From assembly GCA_047967505.1 (NCBI GenBank), contig CM106540.1: a stretch of 64,000 bases of DNA. The stretch is one strand, 5' to 3'. The notes beneath the pieces are model-generated. The model saw only the letters and a program-made list of their open reading frames with translations. It did no database searches and was not told the origin of the DNA. This DNA comes from Dipteris shenzhenensis. Lineage: Eukaryota; Polypodiophyta; Polypodiopsida; Gleicheniales. The stretch's first letter is position 1. Each line of letters begins with the position of its first letter. Of this stretch, positions 1-10,696 are shown one piece after another. Made by a program: the position numbers and the translations under genes.

Positions 1-756
1 ATCCTCTGCTTCCGTGACCTCGCCTCCTCGATGATACATCTGAGCATCAGAATGTGGTCCATGGTTCCATGATCACGCCGGAATCCGGCCTGTCCTGCTA
101 CTCTGAGTCCTCGACATTCTGCAAGTCTGCTAACCTCGGAGTCAAGTACTGATGCATAAATTTTGGACATGACAAGTCCAATCATAATGGTCCTGTAGTT
201 CTCCGGGCTCATGGGATCCCCTGCCTTGTGGATGGGTAAGATAGTGTTAATGGTCCAAGAGTGTGGAAATCCCAAACAAACCGCTTCATTAAAAAGCTTG
301 GCTAAGATCGGGGCTAGGAGGTTAATCCCATATGCAATGAACTCAGTGCATAGTCCCTCATGATCCTTCGCTCGGCCATTATGAAGTTTCATTATAGCAT
401 CCTTTACCCCTCCTCTAGTGAAGAGGGTGCAGGATGTGGGACCAGGCATGTGTGAGAGACTAGGGACTGGCTGATTTGGGATGTCAAAAAGTGTGCGTGC
501 ATAATCAAACCAGATCTGGGTGTCAGTGAGTGGCGGAGGGGACCGTCCTTCTAGAAATCTCCGCCAAAAGTCCTTAGAGTTGTTACTCAACAAAATGTTC
601 AGTAGCTCCTCCTCGTTTCGACAAACGAAGTCTAGTTTCTTCCTCCGTACCAGTCTACGGTGTTCACGTAGCGTATCTAGTGCGCTCGGAAGACTGTTTT
701 TGGTTTCGAATCTCAGTTGACGGCGTAAGGCCTTACACTCATCATCGTACCAACTA

Positions 757-1820
757 TTACAGGGTACAGTTCCAGGGGGTGGTGGGCGGGTGGAGCGGGT
801 GGTGTGGAAAAAAGCGTGAATGGCAGCCTCGTCGTGAGCGGGTGACAAGGGCAGCACGATCCTCTAAAAGGGGTATGAAGTCAATATAAGCGAGAAGTAT
901 GTACAGATGGCCAGAGTAAGAAGGTGAGTGATCCTGATCAAAGCGTATATCGTGGTCGATGGAGTAAGCACTGAGTGGGGTGGAAGGTGCTGTGCGAAGG
1001 GAGGTGGAGATGTGAAAGAAAAGGTATGTATGATCAGCCCCTGGGGGGAGAGGTGCTACAGTGAAGTCAGTAATGCGAGATGTGAAGACAGGGGATCCCA
1101 TGATGTAATCAACAACACTGGAGCCCCCCCAATGTGGAAAGCATGTGAAACCACCTGAAGCGGGCCATCTATCAAGACCATTATAGATAATGAGATAATG
1201 TATTCTGCCTAGGTCTAATAGGGCCTGCCCATAGGATGAGAATGGACCTCGTCTGTCAGCCAAAACCCGTAGCATACCTGCCTCCTCAAGGTCAACATCT
1301 GCCAGTAGAGTGGAATCATCTCTGAAATCAAGAAGTGGTACCTGACGGGCCCTTGTCCTCACGTTGAAGTTCCCCACTAGGACTTCTCCGTGGCTAGAAA
1401 AGTCAACGATGGACTGATAAAGGGCAGCAAATGGGGATGTCTCATCATCACCTCGAATATCTCTGGCAAAGTGGGAGGTCTCCGGGGGGAAGTAGCAAAC
1501 TGCGACAAACAGATCCTGGCTGTCCATGTGTCGTATCCGGATCCAAAGATATCTGGAATGTGTATCTCTCTGCTCTACTAAAATGATTCTCCAAAGTGTG
1601 GATCTGAAAAGGACTGCAACTCCACCTCAACCTCGAACTCCTCCTGTACCCCTCGTCTCATCTCTGTAGGCAGACTCCCATGTATATCCACTGACTATTG
1701 GGAGAGGGCGCTCTGGACTCTGATGTGTCTCTGTATAGAAGACTATGTCGTGGCCTGTATAGGATTCCGAGAAGTTCCCTGGTTCTGACCATAAGGTACC
1801 ATTACAGTTCTAGATGGTGT
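757..1820 (-). pseudogene. LINE-A AP-type endonuclease and linker
   Basis: This is the endonuclease half of LINE ORF2, which nicks target DNA to prime reverse transcription. Recognisable blocks, in order, are FYTETH (the metal-binding Glu block), GGVAVLF, VAVCYFPP, VGNFNVRT, SVVDYIMGS and ADHTYLFFHI. These match the exonuclease-endonuclease-phosphatase fold of LINEs. The usual GDFN block reads GNFN, so a conserved Asp is lost. Stops interrupt the part before 1630; from about 1630 down to 757 the frame is open. The downstream part after residue 230 (HSRFFPHHPLHP) looks like a frame slip, since the family linker motif WYDDEC lies in another frame near 745. Confidence 0.72.
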
Positions 1821-1863
1821 AGGACAGGGTCTCGGATATCTGAGTCTCATAGGTCCCGCTTCC

Positions 1864-2811
1864 CTATGTAGGGGAGGGGGCAGGTGTCCTACGGGGGCCT
1901 GTAAGAAGTCGTCCTCGTACCACTATCCACTTTCCCTCCTTTCGGGCTTGATCCCGCTGCTGCAGCAAAGAGCGCCTCTCCTCAACCTGTAGAGGTGTGA
2001 GGTCCTCATCCATAGAGATCATTGGCTGATCTCGAAGGACTGACCTACGTCGTAGAGCTGAAAGTCGTGCCTGAGTGTCACGAAATCGTTTGATCAGGGG
2101 TTGCTCTCGGTTGGGATCTCTCCCCACCCGCCATGCCCTCTCTATCCTATGCTCAGCCACACCCAGGGTAGCAGTCACGAACACAGTCGCATCTACCATC
2201 GGTGTAGCCTCAGTGCGTGGGATCCCGCGTACTCTGATGTTGAGAGCCTTACTGGCTCTCTGCTACTGCTCCATGAGGATAGCCGAAACGGTGACCCTTG
2301 CCGGTTTTCGTTTGGCCACGTCAACCCATCTGAAGGTCTCCTCAATAGCAGATTGCATGCTCGCAATCTGTGCCTCGACCACCGGGGTACTCCCTAGGGC
2401 AGTGTGTATGGCTGTGACCTCCTGTCGGAGCTGCATGATATCCTGTCTGAGTCCCTGAATAAGACCTGCCTGCTCCCGAATGGCCCTAGCCTGCTCCTGT
2501 ATGATGCGGCTCTGCTCCTGGTTGAAGCGGACCTGCTCTCGTGCGAAGCGAGCCAGCTCCATCTCATGCTCACGGAAACTATGTATCTCCATGAGTAGGG
2601 TCTCACGGGCCTCTTGTGTGTCAATCCAACCATGTCCATGCTGAAGCTGTGGCATGAAAGAGTGGGACTGAGTCCGAAAACTGGACGGTAGCTGAGTGTG
2701 GAACGGAGATGACAGTGGAATGGATGAGGCAATCCCAACGGGGTGTGGGAGGGTGGGCTGACTGAGAGGAAGAGGGGAGAGTGAAGCGTAATGCGGCACA
2801 GTGTATGACAC
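1864..2811 (-). pseudogene. LINE-A ORF1-like protein (coiled coil plus basic C-terminal domain)
   Basis: The frame is continuous from 2811 to 1864 (about 315 codons) except for one in-frame TAG at 2263-2265, next to two CAG codons, so it was probably glutamine. The N-terminal 60 residues are rich in Pro, Ser and His. Residues of about 70-135 form a clear coiled coil rich in Gln, Glu and Arg with repeats of the type REQxRxxQEQxR. The C-terminal half begins near NIRVRGIPR and ends with a basic segment containing ISMDEDLTPLQ. This resembles the RNA-binding ORF1 proteins of LINEs. The related LINE-D at 8.0-8.8 kb has the matching block IYLDDDLTLLQQ, which supports a real protein family. Membership of a named Pfam family cannot be judged by eye. 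Confidence 0.65.
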
Positions 2812-3200
2812 CTCCTACTATGAGATCCGGGGATGCTACCATTGTCTCTATCTAGAGGGGAACGGCTTCAGTCTACTATCACGATTGATCCACTTCCATG
2901 ATCAAGTCTACATTGGGCTCTATTTGATGGAGATGTGCTGACATAGGGAGACACTACTACGACATATCAGAGAGCAGCAGGAGGCGACTAGGCCACACGA
3001 TATAGAGACTAACCGAGCACAGCGACGCGTCACAGACTTTTGTACATTTGAGTTAGCTCCAAGACCCAGCAGAGTCAAGGAGGAGCAGCTAGCTGATATG
3101 AGGGAACTTGTATTAGCGGGGAGAGCCGACACGGTACCACCGAGAGAGGTCGCAGAGACCGTACGCGAGACAAAGAGCACCCAAAGCACATTATATTGAG
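2812..3200 (+). pseudogene. LINE C-terminal domain fragment, plus strand
   Basis: Plus-strand translation gives YYEIRGCYHCL followed by a basic, Arg-rich tail. The same YYEIRG block closes LINE-C (near 11100, minus) and a YYEIQG form closes LINE-B (near 6290, plus). In those copies it follows a HFxxxCP-like stretch that resembles a C-terminal zinc-binding domain of LINE ORF2. The fragment begins exactly where the 5' end of LINE-A stops, so the two lie in opposite orientations across one junction. The coding frame runs to a stop at about 3198. Confidence 0.55.
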
Positions 3201-3214
3201 GTCTAACCTATCAC

Positions 3215-3460
3215 AACTTTCCTCAAGGGATGAGTAAATGTGACTTCTTTATGAAGGAGATCATTTACTTAGGACACAAGATTTCTTCTGAAGGTATTAG
3301 CATTGATTTGGATCGTATCCAGAAGGTTTTAGAATGGCCTATCCCTCAAACTATGAAACAACTTCGTTCTTTCCTAAGATTTACGGTATTTTTACGAAAG
3401 TCTGTGCGTGATTATTCACACATCACGACACCCCTGACAAACATATGTCATGTGCACGGA
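3215..3460 (+). pseudogene. Ty3/gypsy reverse transcriptase C-terminal splinter
   Basis: The frame opening at 3230 reads KCDFFMKEIIYLGHKIS followed by a segment with IQKVLEWPIPQT and LRSFLRF. This is the conserved thumb and connection region of Ty3/gypsy RT, just after the catalytic core, whose consensus has KC.F....YLGH..S and L.W..P.....RSFLG. No catalytic motif, RNase H or integrase lies around it. Similarity is lost after about 3460. It is a short, isolated remnant inserted between LINE debris and unknown sequence. Confidence 0.75.
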
Positions 3461-4415
3461 TTGGTATCCGACGTGTATTGGGTACACAAGACTAGCTCAG
3501 GTAGCCTGGGGAGGCTTAGAGCTAGGCAAGCTTGATTCTCGGGTTGAGTGGCAAGGGTATGAACCAGTTAGAGGTCTTCGCTATTTTTGGCGCTTGGGGC
3601 CCGAGTCTATATAAGGGGCCCAGAGGTTCAGTTCTCAGAGAGCCGATGGGAGCAAGTTTCGTTCCCAGGTGCTAGGTCTGATCCTGGATTGAGTCGCGGA
3701 AGCGCCTGCATCATAGCGTAGCCCAAGGCCCAGTAGCAGATCCCAGGCTTCACAGCACCACCTGGTGGTATGGGACACTAGGCTGATTAGGATCTGGTTG
3801 GGAGTTCGTGCCAGTAGCTCAGCTCGTGGCTCGGAGGGGACATCTCCTAATTCGGGATCACATCTCGTAGATGTCATGGTTGGGTGGTGAGCATCCTGCT
3901 CAGTTTCCTCACGTTGGTGTGTTCTTGTGTTTGCTTGCAGATCAGAGGTTTCAGGAGTGCTGGGACGTGCCACAGGGCCCCTTCCTTCTAAACAGACCTC
4001 AAAAAAGGTAGCTTGCAAAACTTTTACATTTCCAGAATATTTTGCAGCATCTTTTAATGGCAATCCCATAAGGTTCACGGTACTCCAAAACCCTCAATAA
4101 ATCCAACAAAAAACAATTGCAACTAAAGCTTGCTGCCCAAGTTCAAAGTCATCCTGTTGAAGCAAGCAGTATCACCTCATACTACCTATTCAAACAATGA
4201 AGAAAAACACACGGAGAGAGGATAAGAATCAAATAAAATTGTTTTAATTGCCATTCTCAAGCAAGGTATTACCTGCAGCAATTGCATCCATATCACAAGC
4301 GACTAGAGCAAGATCAGGTTTTTCCCCTGATGCTCTAAGTCCACCATACAATCCAGACGCTTTGAATCCTTTTGCTGCTGTCACTCCTCCAGGTATCTAC
4401 AGAATCTGGTATCAA
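3461..4415. other. No gene seen; possible LTR-like promoter
   Basis: This gap has no recognisable coding domain. A TATATAAGGGGCCC motif at 3609-3622 resembles a retrotransposon LTR promoter on the plus strand, but I could not find LTR ends or a partner copy in the window. The minus-strand open frame at 3635-4078 has no motif I recognise and is probably accidental. Confidence 0.35.
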
Positions 4416-4416
4416 T

Positions 4417-4419
<3 letters not shown>

Positions 4420-4463
<44 letters not shown>
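4420..4463. repeat. (CT)n microsatellite
   Basis: About 22 uninterrupted CT units. The run is long enough to be highly polymorphic. The open frame across it translates as Ser-Leu repeats and is not a gene. Confidence 0.97.
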
Positions 4464-4465
<2 letters not shown>

Positions 4466-4569
4466 GTGCACTCCACATGCGACACGGAGAGGGACTAGAG
4501 CACTACTCTACTATTTTGTTCACTAGTTTAGCACTTTACCTTTCAGCAAGGGCCTTAGTGAGCCCTTTG

Positions 4570-4682
4570 CTTCAGCCCATAGCGGCTTGTATGAGTTACC
4601 TTTTGGTTTTGCACTTTGTCTCATAGGCCTGTGAGGCCTCCTGCAGACGTTAATACATTCTTTCTTTCTTTCTTTCTTTCTC
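4570..4682 (+). repeat. Dispersed 60-bp module followed by (TTTC)n
   Basis: The core (about 4590-4652) contains CACTTTGTCTCATAGGCC and GAGGCCTCCTGCAGACG. It is shared, as reverse complement, with 9415-9475, where it is followed by a (CT)n-type run. Here it leads into five TTTC units at about 4660-4682. The same core meeting different pyrimidine microsatellites suggests the 3' end of a short interspersed or microsatellite-terminated element. Confidence 0.6.
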
Positions 4683-5240
4683 AAAATAAAGCAATGTCTC
4701 TGGGCATCATAGGAAGAAAAGATGCTGTAAAAAAACAGAGAATTACTGTGCAACCAAGGCTGAGGATGGATTACAAAAAGGCTCATATTTATGAGAGGAA
4801 AAGAGACAGCACTACCACAATGTCAAATGCCATCTCCTTACCATGAAATGGACAAATACATAACAGATTTGTTCCAGATAACAGCCCAAAAATGCTTTGA
4901 TAAAAGCAAGGGAACGAGCATTGGAATGCCATGCAATCACTTGTATGACCAGGAATGTAAAAATGCAAATAGAGCCTACAGCAGAAACAGCCAAGAAAGA
5001 GGACAAAGCTCAAGCATACAAACAAGTGGTGAGAAACAAAAAGAGATTATTTCTTAAAAGAAAATTTGGAGAAGCTCAAACGAAATCTTTCAGAAACTAC
5101 ATGGCACTCGGCGTTAGCACCTCATCTAACGAGCTTACTCGTCCCTTCCATCTGCACACTTTCAAAATCACAACATGAGCTACGGCAGAAGCATATACCT
5201 AGATGAATCCAGGAACATTCCCAAACTCATCCTCGTAACA

Positions 5241-5323
5241 GTCCATACAGCATTGAAAAAGGCCCCTACAGCAGTGATCAAGGTCCGTACAGCGATTAAT
5301 GAGTCCCACACAGCAATTAATGC
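5241..5323. repeat. 21-bp minisatellite, four imperfect units
   Basis: Units of about 21 bp start at 5241, 5262, 5283 and 5303. Each keeps a core of the form GTCCNTACAGC followed by an A/T-rich half. Divergence among units shows an old array. Nothing indicates that it encodes a protein. Confidence 0.7.
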
Positions 5324-5497
5324 AGCCTTAGGAAATGTGTGCCAAAGAGAGAGAGGTAAACACCTCGAAATGTGTGACGGGGAGAAGAAGAAGAGACGTG
5401 GAAATCCGTACCCATGAGGAAAATAGCCCAAACGTTGGGTATAGGGGGAAAGAGGGGTGCATGCAAGACCATGCACCTTGGGGGATGCCACGTGGCT

Positions 5498-5596
5498 CAT
5501 TAAAGCCCCTGACCCTCCTTACCAATGACACTGTTGGTTTGCCCCCACATTAAAGCTCTAACCCTCTTTTACCAATGAAACATTGGTTTCCTTGGG
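5498..5596. repeat. Imperfect tandem duplication of about 51 bp
   Basis: Two adjacent blocks share CATTAAAGC, ACCCTC, TTACCAATGA and ATTGGTTT or GTTGGTTT in the same order, starting near 5498 and 5549. No gene is associated. The block lies just upstream of LINE-B. Confidence 0.6.
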
Positions 5597-5879
5597 CCCA
5601 ACATTTAGACCCCTCCTAGCCTTGCCTTGACCTGCATTTGGGCCTAGGAAGTGCACTTCGAACTAGACGAGGGACTTCTAGGAAGTTGGCGCTTCCTCTA
5701 GGCCGATCCCTCGCGGCCAAAATGTCCACAGGTTTAATTGCACATTGAAATTCATGTGCCCATGACAGATGCTATCTTCTAGACAGTGACATTCTTCTTT
5801 GGGTCTAGACTTTGCCTAGATGGAGATTACAGAGGTTCGGCACTAGAGTCATCCAGGAGACTATAAATAGAGGGGTTAG

Positions 5880-6470
5880 CACACCATAGTAGCTCAGGTA
5901 TCCAGATGGTTCACCTGTCAGGATATTCAGATGGAGCGACTCCCCCCCTTCAGTACAACTTGGATGTAGCGCACTCCCTGATCCCACGAGATGAGATCAA
6001 CCGTAAGATACGCTTGGATCTACTCCAGCTCTATACGTTACGGACTTGAGGGGGGGAGCAAGAGTTCCCCACCAAAGTCCGATTATACTGCAACCACTTT
6101 TTGAGGGTATCGAAAGATGGAGTGATCATCAAACCCCAGTACCTAGAGGACAGAGGAGTTTCGCATGCATTGAGGATTACCGTTGGACAGATGTGGCTCT
6201 CGTCCCATCAGCTAAGGATTAAGACAGGCACGCTGAAGGAGGTGGAGACAGAGGAGCATTTCTTCTATACCTACCCAGTCTATTATGAGATCCAGGGAAA
6301 AACCACAGCTTCTTTCAAGATGGGCACGGCTTTGGACCACTCTCTTGGCTGATACACTACCATGACCATGTCTACACTGGCCCCTACCTGATCGAGATGC
6401 AACAGCATAGAGAGACCCTACTGAGGTAGATGAGACAAAAGTAGGAGATGATAGCGCCGTGGGAGACTGC
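5880..6470 (+). pseudogene. LINE-B: C-terminal ORF2 fragment, plus strand
   Basis: Plus-strand translations, with two frame changes, give a block around IRLDLLQLYTLRT, then FLRVSKDGVIIKP and LRITVGQMWLSSHQLR, then TEEHFFYTYPVYYEIQ. The same order is seen in LINE-C on the minus strand (EDLLQLHTFRT, LHISEEGFIVP, LRISIGQFQVSSH, SEEHFAFRCPLYYEIRG). It is therefore the region downstream of the RT in this LINE family, probably a C-terminal nucleic-acid-binding domain. No RT or endonuclease precedes it; a TATAAATA at 5863 is inside the fragment and is probably fortuitous. Confidence 0.65.
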
Positions 6471-6640
6471 CTTTGAGTAAGCCCTAGGACATAGTGGAGT
6501 GGCGGAGGGTGGGAGTTTCCAGTATACGTGGGATTGCATGCCTTGTGTATCGATACTATGGTGGTGGTGCTCTAGGTAGGCGAGAAGCCATGGCATACGG
6601 CATGGTTGAACAGTTGTGCTAGAATCAGGGTCAAGATCTC

Positions 6641-8850
6641 CTATCCATGTGCAAAGTGTTCAGTGTGTAGTCCCTCATGATCTGGTGATCTCCGGTTATG
6701 AAGCCGAAAAAGGTCAGCCCATACACTCTGCGCAGTAAACAAGTGACACGTAGTGGGTCTGGGCATAGAGGCCATATCAAGTGTGCCTGCTAGGACATCA
6801 TAGAGAGAGCGTGCATGTGTGCCAGACTGCTGGATCTGTGATGGGGATGGGCGACTTCCCTTCCAATAAGAGCCCCCATCCCATAGCAGGATCTCCTCCA
6901 TGAAAGGATCTAATCACCTCATCCATCCTTTGTATGAGGAAAGCCCGCTTCTTACGCCGTGTCACTCGGCGTGAGATCCGTTGTGCCTCTCGTGAAGTCA
7001 AATGTCCCAAAGCTCGCTCACGTGCGACATGGGCTCTCATGTCTCTGCACTCATCGTCAAACCAAGAGTTTTGGGGCATCTTCCCATTTGGGACATGTGT
7101 AGATCGTGTCGTGGAAAAGGATCTAGTGGCAACATCTTGTATCACTAAGACAAGGGTATCCGATGCATATGCGAGATCCATCCCCTCTCCAAGTAATACT
7201 GGAAGCTCAAAAGCCAGGTGGCTCACGTACACTGGGTCAAGAGCACAGTCAAAATGGATCTAAACACAAGTGGGTGGCAGGGGGGCCCTCCTCATGGCTA
7301 GCATGGCAGCCGATATACAAAAGGCAAGGTATGAGTGGTCGGCCCCGAGTGGAGAAGGAGGCACAATAAAATCGTATATCCGTGGGACAAAGGTTAGTGG
7401 ACCAAACAGGTCGTCCACTGTACTTCCCCCCCCGCCATGTAGGACACAAGCCCACCAGATGATGGCAATCTCCAGAGACCGCTATATATGATCAAGTCAT
7501 TGATAGCCCCCAACTCGAGTAAATGCCTCCCATATGCTGTCACTGGTGCATCTGCATCTGCCGACTGCCTCACGATCCACAGCTATGTTGCATCCATCTC
7601 CGGTACTATGAGGGAATCCTCATCAAAATCTAATAGGCCAACCTGTATGTTCCTAGTACGTGCATTGAAGTCACCAATGAGGAGAGTGTCCCACTGTCTA
7701 GAAAGCTCTGTGATCTCATCATGAATAGTCTCATATAGGTTGTGCCCGTTAGCGGTGACTTCTCATGCATGAGATGATGTATCTAGGGGAAAGCAACACA
7801 CTGCAATTAAGATCGGGCGTGCATCTGGTAGCTGAACTCGCACCCACATATGTCGTGCATGCTCCTCTCTCCAGATCACCACTATGAGTGGTCTCAGATG
7901 TGCTCTGAAAAGGACAGCCACACCTCCTGACCCCTGTATTCCACTATCTCCTCTCATCTCCTTCCTGTGGACTGATTCCCAGATTTATCCCGTCACTGTC
8001 GACAGCCCTCTTTCTGGGCTTTCATAGGTCTCGGAGTAGAAGATCATGCCTCTGTCCATGTATGTTTCCAAGAAACCCCCAAGATCGGACCAAAGGGTAC
8101 CATTGCAGTTCCACACTGCTATTCCAAACCCCCCTTGTGCCCTCATCTCCTGGGTCTAACACTGTCATGTGCTCTCCCTCTTCTCTTTCTTCCCTTTCCT
8201 CCCGTTCTGATCTCTCTCTCATAATCACCTTCCCATCTCTATAGACAGCCCATTTACCTGCATCTCCTGCTGCCATAACACGCACCATTCCCTCTCTTTG
8301 ATGCTCTTGTTGTAGCAATGTGAGGTCATCGTCCAAATATATTCTTGTCCCTTTCAAGGTTGCCCTCATGCTCATGAGGGTAGACCTGTCCATTGCTGTC
8401 CGGAACTTCATTATAAGGGGTCTAGTTGGGGCCTCGGCTTTGCCTAAGGTTGACTCCCATCTTGGTGAACAAGGTTTTGGCATCTGACATAGGGGTATCT
8501 CCAATTGTTAAGCCTCTAACCAAGACATTCAAAACCTTGTTGCTCCTCCTCTTTTCTTCCTCCAGAGCCTCAGAGATGATCTCTTTCTTGGGGACTGCCG
8601 CACCCTTCTTAACCACATTCTTCCATTCTAGCATATATGCCTCCCCTTTGGTGATTTGTTGTGTAAACTCAACATGTTTTTCTTGTATGGTAGTCTGCAA
8701 GGCTGCCATACATATTTTGCTAAGGTGAGTCAAAACCTCGGAGGTATTTTTGGGTGGTGGCCTTGCCATGTAAGCTGTCATTGCACTTTCAAGAGCTTTC
8801 ATGTAGCTTCGTGTCATCATTATCCGGTGTATGGGGCTGTTCATTGTTTA
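6641..8850 (-). mobile_element. LINE-D: 5' part of a non-LTR retrotransposon, minus strand
   Basis: Going leftwards from 8850, the order is ORF1-like protein (8844-8022 in two frames), endonuclease (about 8010-7230, many frames), and the endonuclease-RT linker (7232-6641). The linker has WFDDECRDMRAHVARERALG and a basic stretch RRVTRRKKRAFL, as in the spacer between endonuclease and RT of LINE ORF2. The RT itself is missing, because similarity ends at about 6640. Many frameshifts and stops make it inactive. It belongs to the same broad LINE group as LINE-A but is clearly diverged. Confidence 0.68.
8022..8844 (-). pseudogene. LINE-D ORF1-like protein, frameshifted
   Basis: The first frame (8844-8422) encodes about 140 residues with a basic, helical region ending in KVLNVLVRGLTIGDTPMSDA, which matches the start of the RRM-like part in LINE-A (NIRVRGIPR...). 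The second frame (8504-8022) continues with PTRPLIMKFRTAMDR, LMSMRATLKGTRIYLDDDL and a Glu/Arg-rich tail with REEREEREE. A frameshift near 8430-8500 separates the two parts. The match in order to LINE-A ORF1 supports the call. The low-complexity acidic tail may have grown by codon slippage. Confidence 0.6.
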
Positions 8851-8867
8851 TTGCATATTCCAGAAAT

Positions 8868-9476
8868 CTAGGGACCTTCAAGTGTACCTTGGATGATCTG
8901 TAGATATGCTGGTGCCTTCTCCCTATCCTTCTTGACCTTTTTCAAGATCGCATTGTGTGAGCTTGCTGTTTTCTTGGCCTTCCTTGAACTTTCTTGATTC
9001 AAATCCTTGCTTTCTTGACTGTCCGCAGGTTGGAGCTGGTTGGAGCACGGTCCACCCAGGCTGTAGGAGAGGTGTGGGAGGCCCTGGCAGCCTATGCGGG
9101 GCCCAAATGGCCTGCGTTGCTGCATACATGCAGCTAAGAGGCAGCGCAAAGCCCCTAGGCCTGCGTTGTTGCAGGTGCTGCAGCTGAGGTGGTGCAACAG
9201 CCTCCCCAGGTGGCAGGGGTGGCGCAAGAGGCGCCACAAAGGCACGGGGTGGCAGTATGGAGAGGGTGGCGCAACAACCAGCAACCCACAAAGGGGCTTG
9301 GAGCAGCGACAGGATGAGCGGGCTGGGCAGGGAGGGAGGGAGGGAGGAGCTGAGCAGGGAGGGAGGGGCTGGGCAGGGAGGGAGGGAGGGGCTAGGCGAG
9401 GAGAGAGAGAGAGAGAGACGTCCACTGGAGGCCTCGCGGGCCTATGGGACAAAGTGACACCAAAGGACAAAGTCAT
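8868..9476 (-). other. Pro-rich open frame of unknown origin
   Basis: A 202-codon minus-strand frame begins with the translated form of the dispersed 60-bp module (SHRPARPPVDV). It continues through a Pro- and Leu-rich stretch, opposite the G-rich repeat, and ends in a basic, coiled segment (SSRKAKKTASSHNAILKKVK). The basic part may belong to the N-terminus of the adjoining LINE-D ORF1. The Pro-rich part is a by-product of GGGA repeats and is unlikely to be a real domain. Confidence 0.3.
9321..9419 (+). repeat. GGGA-rich repeat with G-quadruplex motifs, then (GA)n
   Basis: Two clusters of four or more G3 runs with one-base loops occur, at 9330-9344 and about 9376-9391, followed by a GA run at about 9400-9419. 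Such runs fit the G-quadruplex consensus. No gene start lies close by. Confidence 0.8.
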
Positions 9477-9659
9477 ATCATCAGTAGTGACATTGTCATC
9501 AACGTCATCATCATCCTCATACTCGGGTCAGCCACCATCAAGGCTGGTTGGCATGGTCCATGCAAGCGGCCCCACAGAACTACATGTGTGTCAAGGGGGT
9601 ACTGATATGTAGCCAGTGATGGAGCACTTGCGACTATCTGTGGGTGAGGCAGTCAATAG

Positions 9660-10691
9660 AGCGAGCGAGAAAAAGCGAGCGAGCCCAAAAAAGCGAGCGA
9701 CAATTAGTTGAAGTGGTTGGAAAATCAAGCAAGCAAAGAAAGAATCTAAGTTTTTTATAAAATAATTGCTTCAAGTACAAAGTATTCAAAAAGGTGGTTA
9801 TGTGTCACAAAATTTATATTCTGATGCACACAAGTTTTTTAAATGGTGCAAAAAGGCATGATATTCATCTAAATCATGCCTTGTCATTTGATTTGATATG
9901 TAACATTATGCCATTTATATTTGATAATCAAAAGATGCAGGGATGTTAAAAACTCATCTTTTGGGCCAAAACAATCAAATGTTGACATCTTGCCAAAATA
10001 TAGGGATGTAAAAATGTCCTCTTTTGGGCCAAAACAGGGAGCGCGTTAACGCGCTCCCTATTTTGGCCCAAAAGAGGACATTTTCACATCCTTGTATCTT
10101 TTGATTTACAAGTCCAAACGGGGTCATGTTACATATCAAATCAAATGGCAAGGCGTACTTTAGACGATTATCATGTCTTTGTGCACCATCTAGTAAAATT
10201 TAATGCACCAAAAAATGAATTTGTGGCCAATTTGCTGCATTGGTAAGATTAGTGGGAGGTAAGAATAAATCATTAGGGAAGGATATTTTTGCAGTAACAA
10301 AGAAACATGGGTTTTGTTCCAAGACTGAACAGAGTTAAAAAACCTAAGCATTTACATATGCATGGAATCTAGACTAATCCATGCAAGGAGTCCTTGGAAA
10401 GATGATCTCAATTACTCTAGTGGAAAGAGAGAACTTGATTGCAGTAGGGTTTGTCTTTGATACAAACAATGACTTGGAAGTTAAACATACAAACTGTCTC
10501 ATGGATGATGTGAAATTAGTGTTAATGGCTTTAAAGTTATATGCATGTTTAACCTTCTGGCATTGAGGGAACATATGCACTTTTGAATAAGTTATTATTT
10601 TTTGCTACTAAAATGGGGGATTTATAAATCTTTTATTGTTTTTTATCGCTCGCTTTTTTTGACTTGCTCGCTTTTTGTCGCTCGCTTTTTG
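9660..10691. mobile_element. Foldback/MITE-like element with repetitive terminal inverted repeats
   Basis: The left terminus (9660-9701) and right terminus (10645-10691) are inverted copies. Each is built of three units of about 15 bp containing AAAAAGCGAGCGA. Between them lies a large imperfect palindrome centred at 10047/10048 with a perfect 22-bp core, GGGAGCGCGTT plus its complement (10037-10058). The arms match out to about 9835 on the left and 10215 on the right, including the block TTTGATTTGATATGTAACAT and its complement. There is no transposase, so the element is non-autonomous. The right half has about 230 extra bases (about 10370-10600). It abuts the 3' end of LINE-C. Confidence 0.72.
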
Positions 10692-10696
10692 GTAAT

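Larger units (their letters stand above)
1..2811 (-). mobile_element. LINE-A: degenerate non-LTR retrotransposon, cut by the left window edge
   Basis: Read on the minus strand, this stretch has the order of a LINE: an ORF1-like coiled-coil protein (2811-1864), an AP-type endonuclease (about 1820-757), a linker with a WYDDEC-like motif, and the first part of a reverse transcriptase reaching position 1. Such elements copy themselves through RNA by target-primed reverse transcription. The RT part shows the block around SPENYRTIMIGLVMSKIYA and AGFRRDHGT, which is typical of LINE RTs just before the palm domain. The palm with the catalytic YxDD lies beyond the left edge. Stops and frame changes show it is dead. 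Its 5' end abuts a plus-strand LINE 3' fragment at about 2812. Confidence 0.8.

Noticed and set aside
4372-4626. 84-codon open frame across the (CT)n tract
   Set aside because: It is mostly a Ser-Leu translation of a microsatellite, with no domain and no conservation.
8868-9476. 202-codon Pro-rich frame as a possible host gene
   Set aside because: Its Pro-rich part is the complement of GGGA repeats and its start is a dispersed repeat module; I list it only as an unexplained frame.
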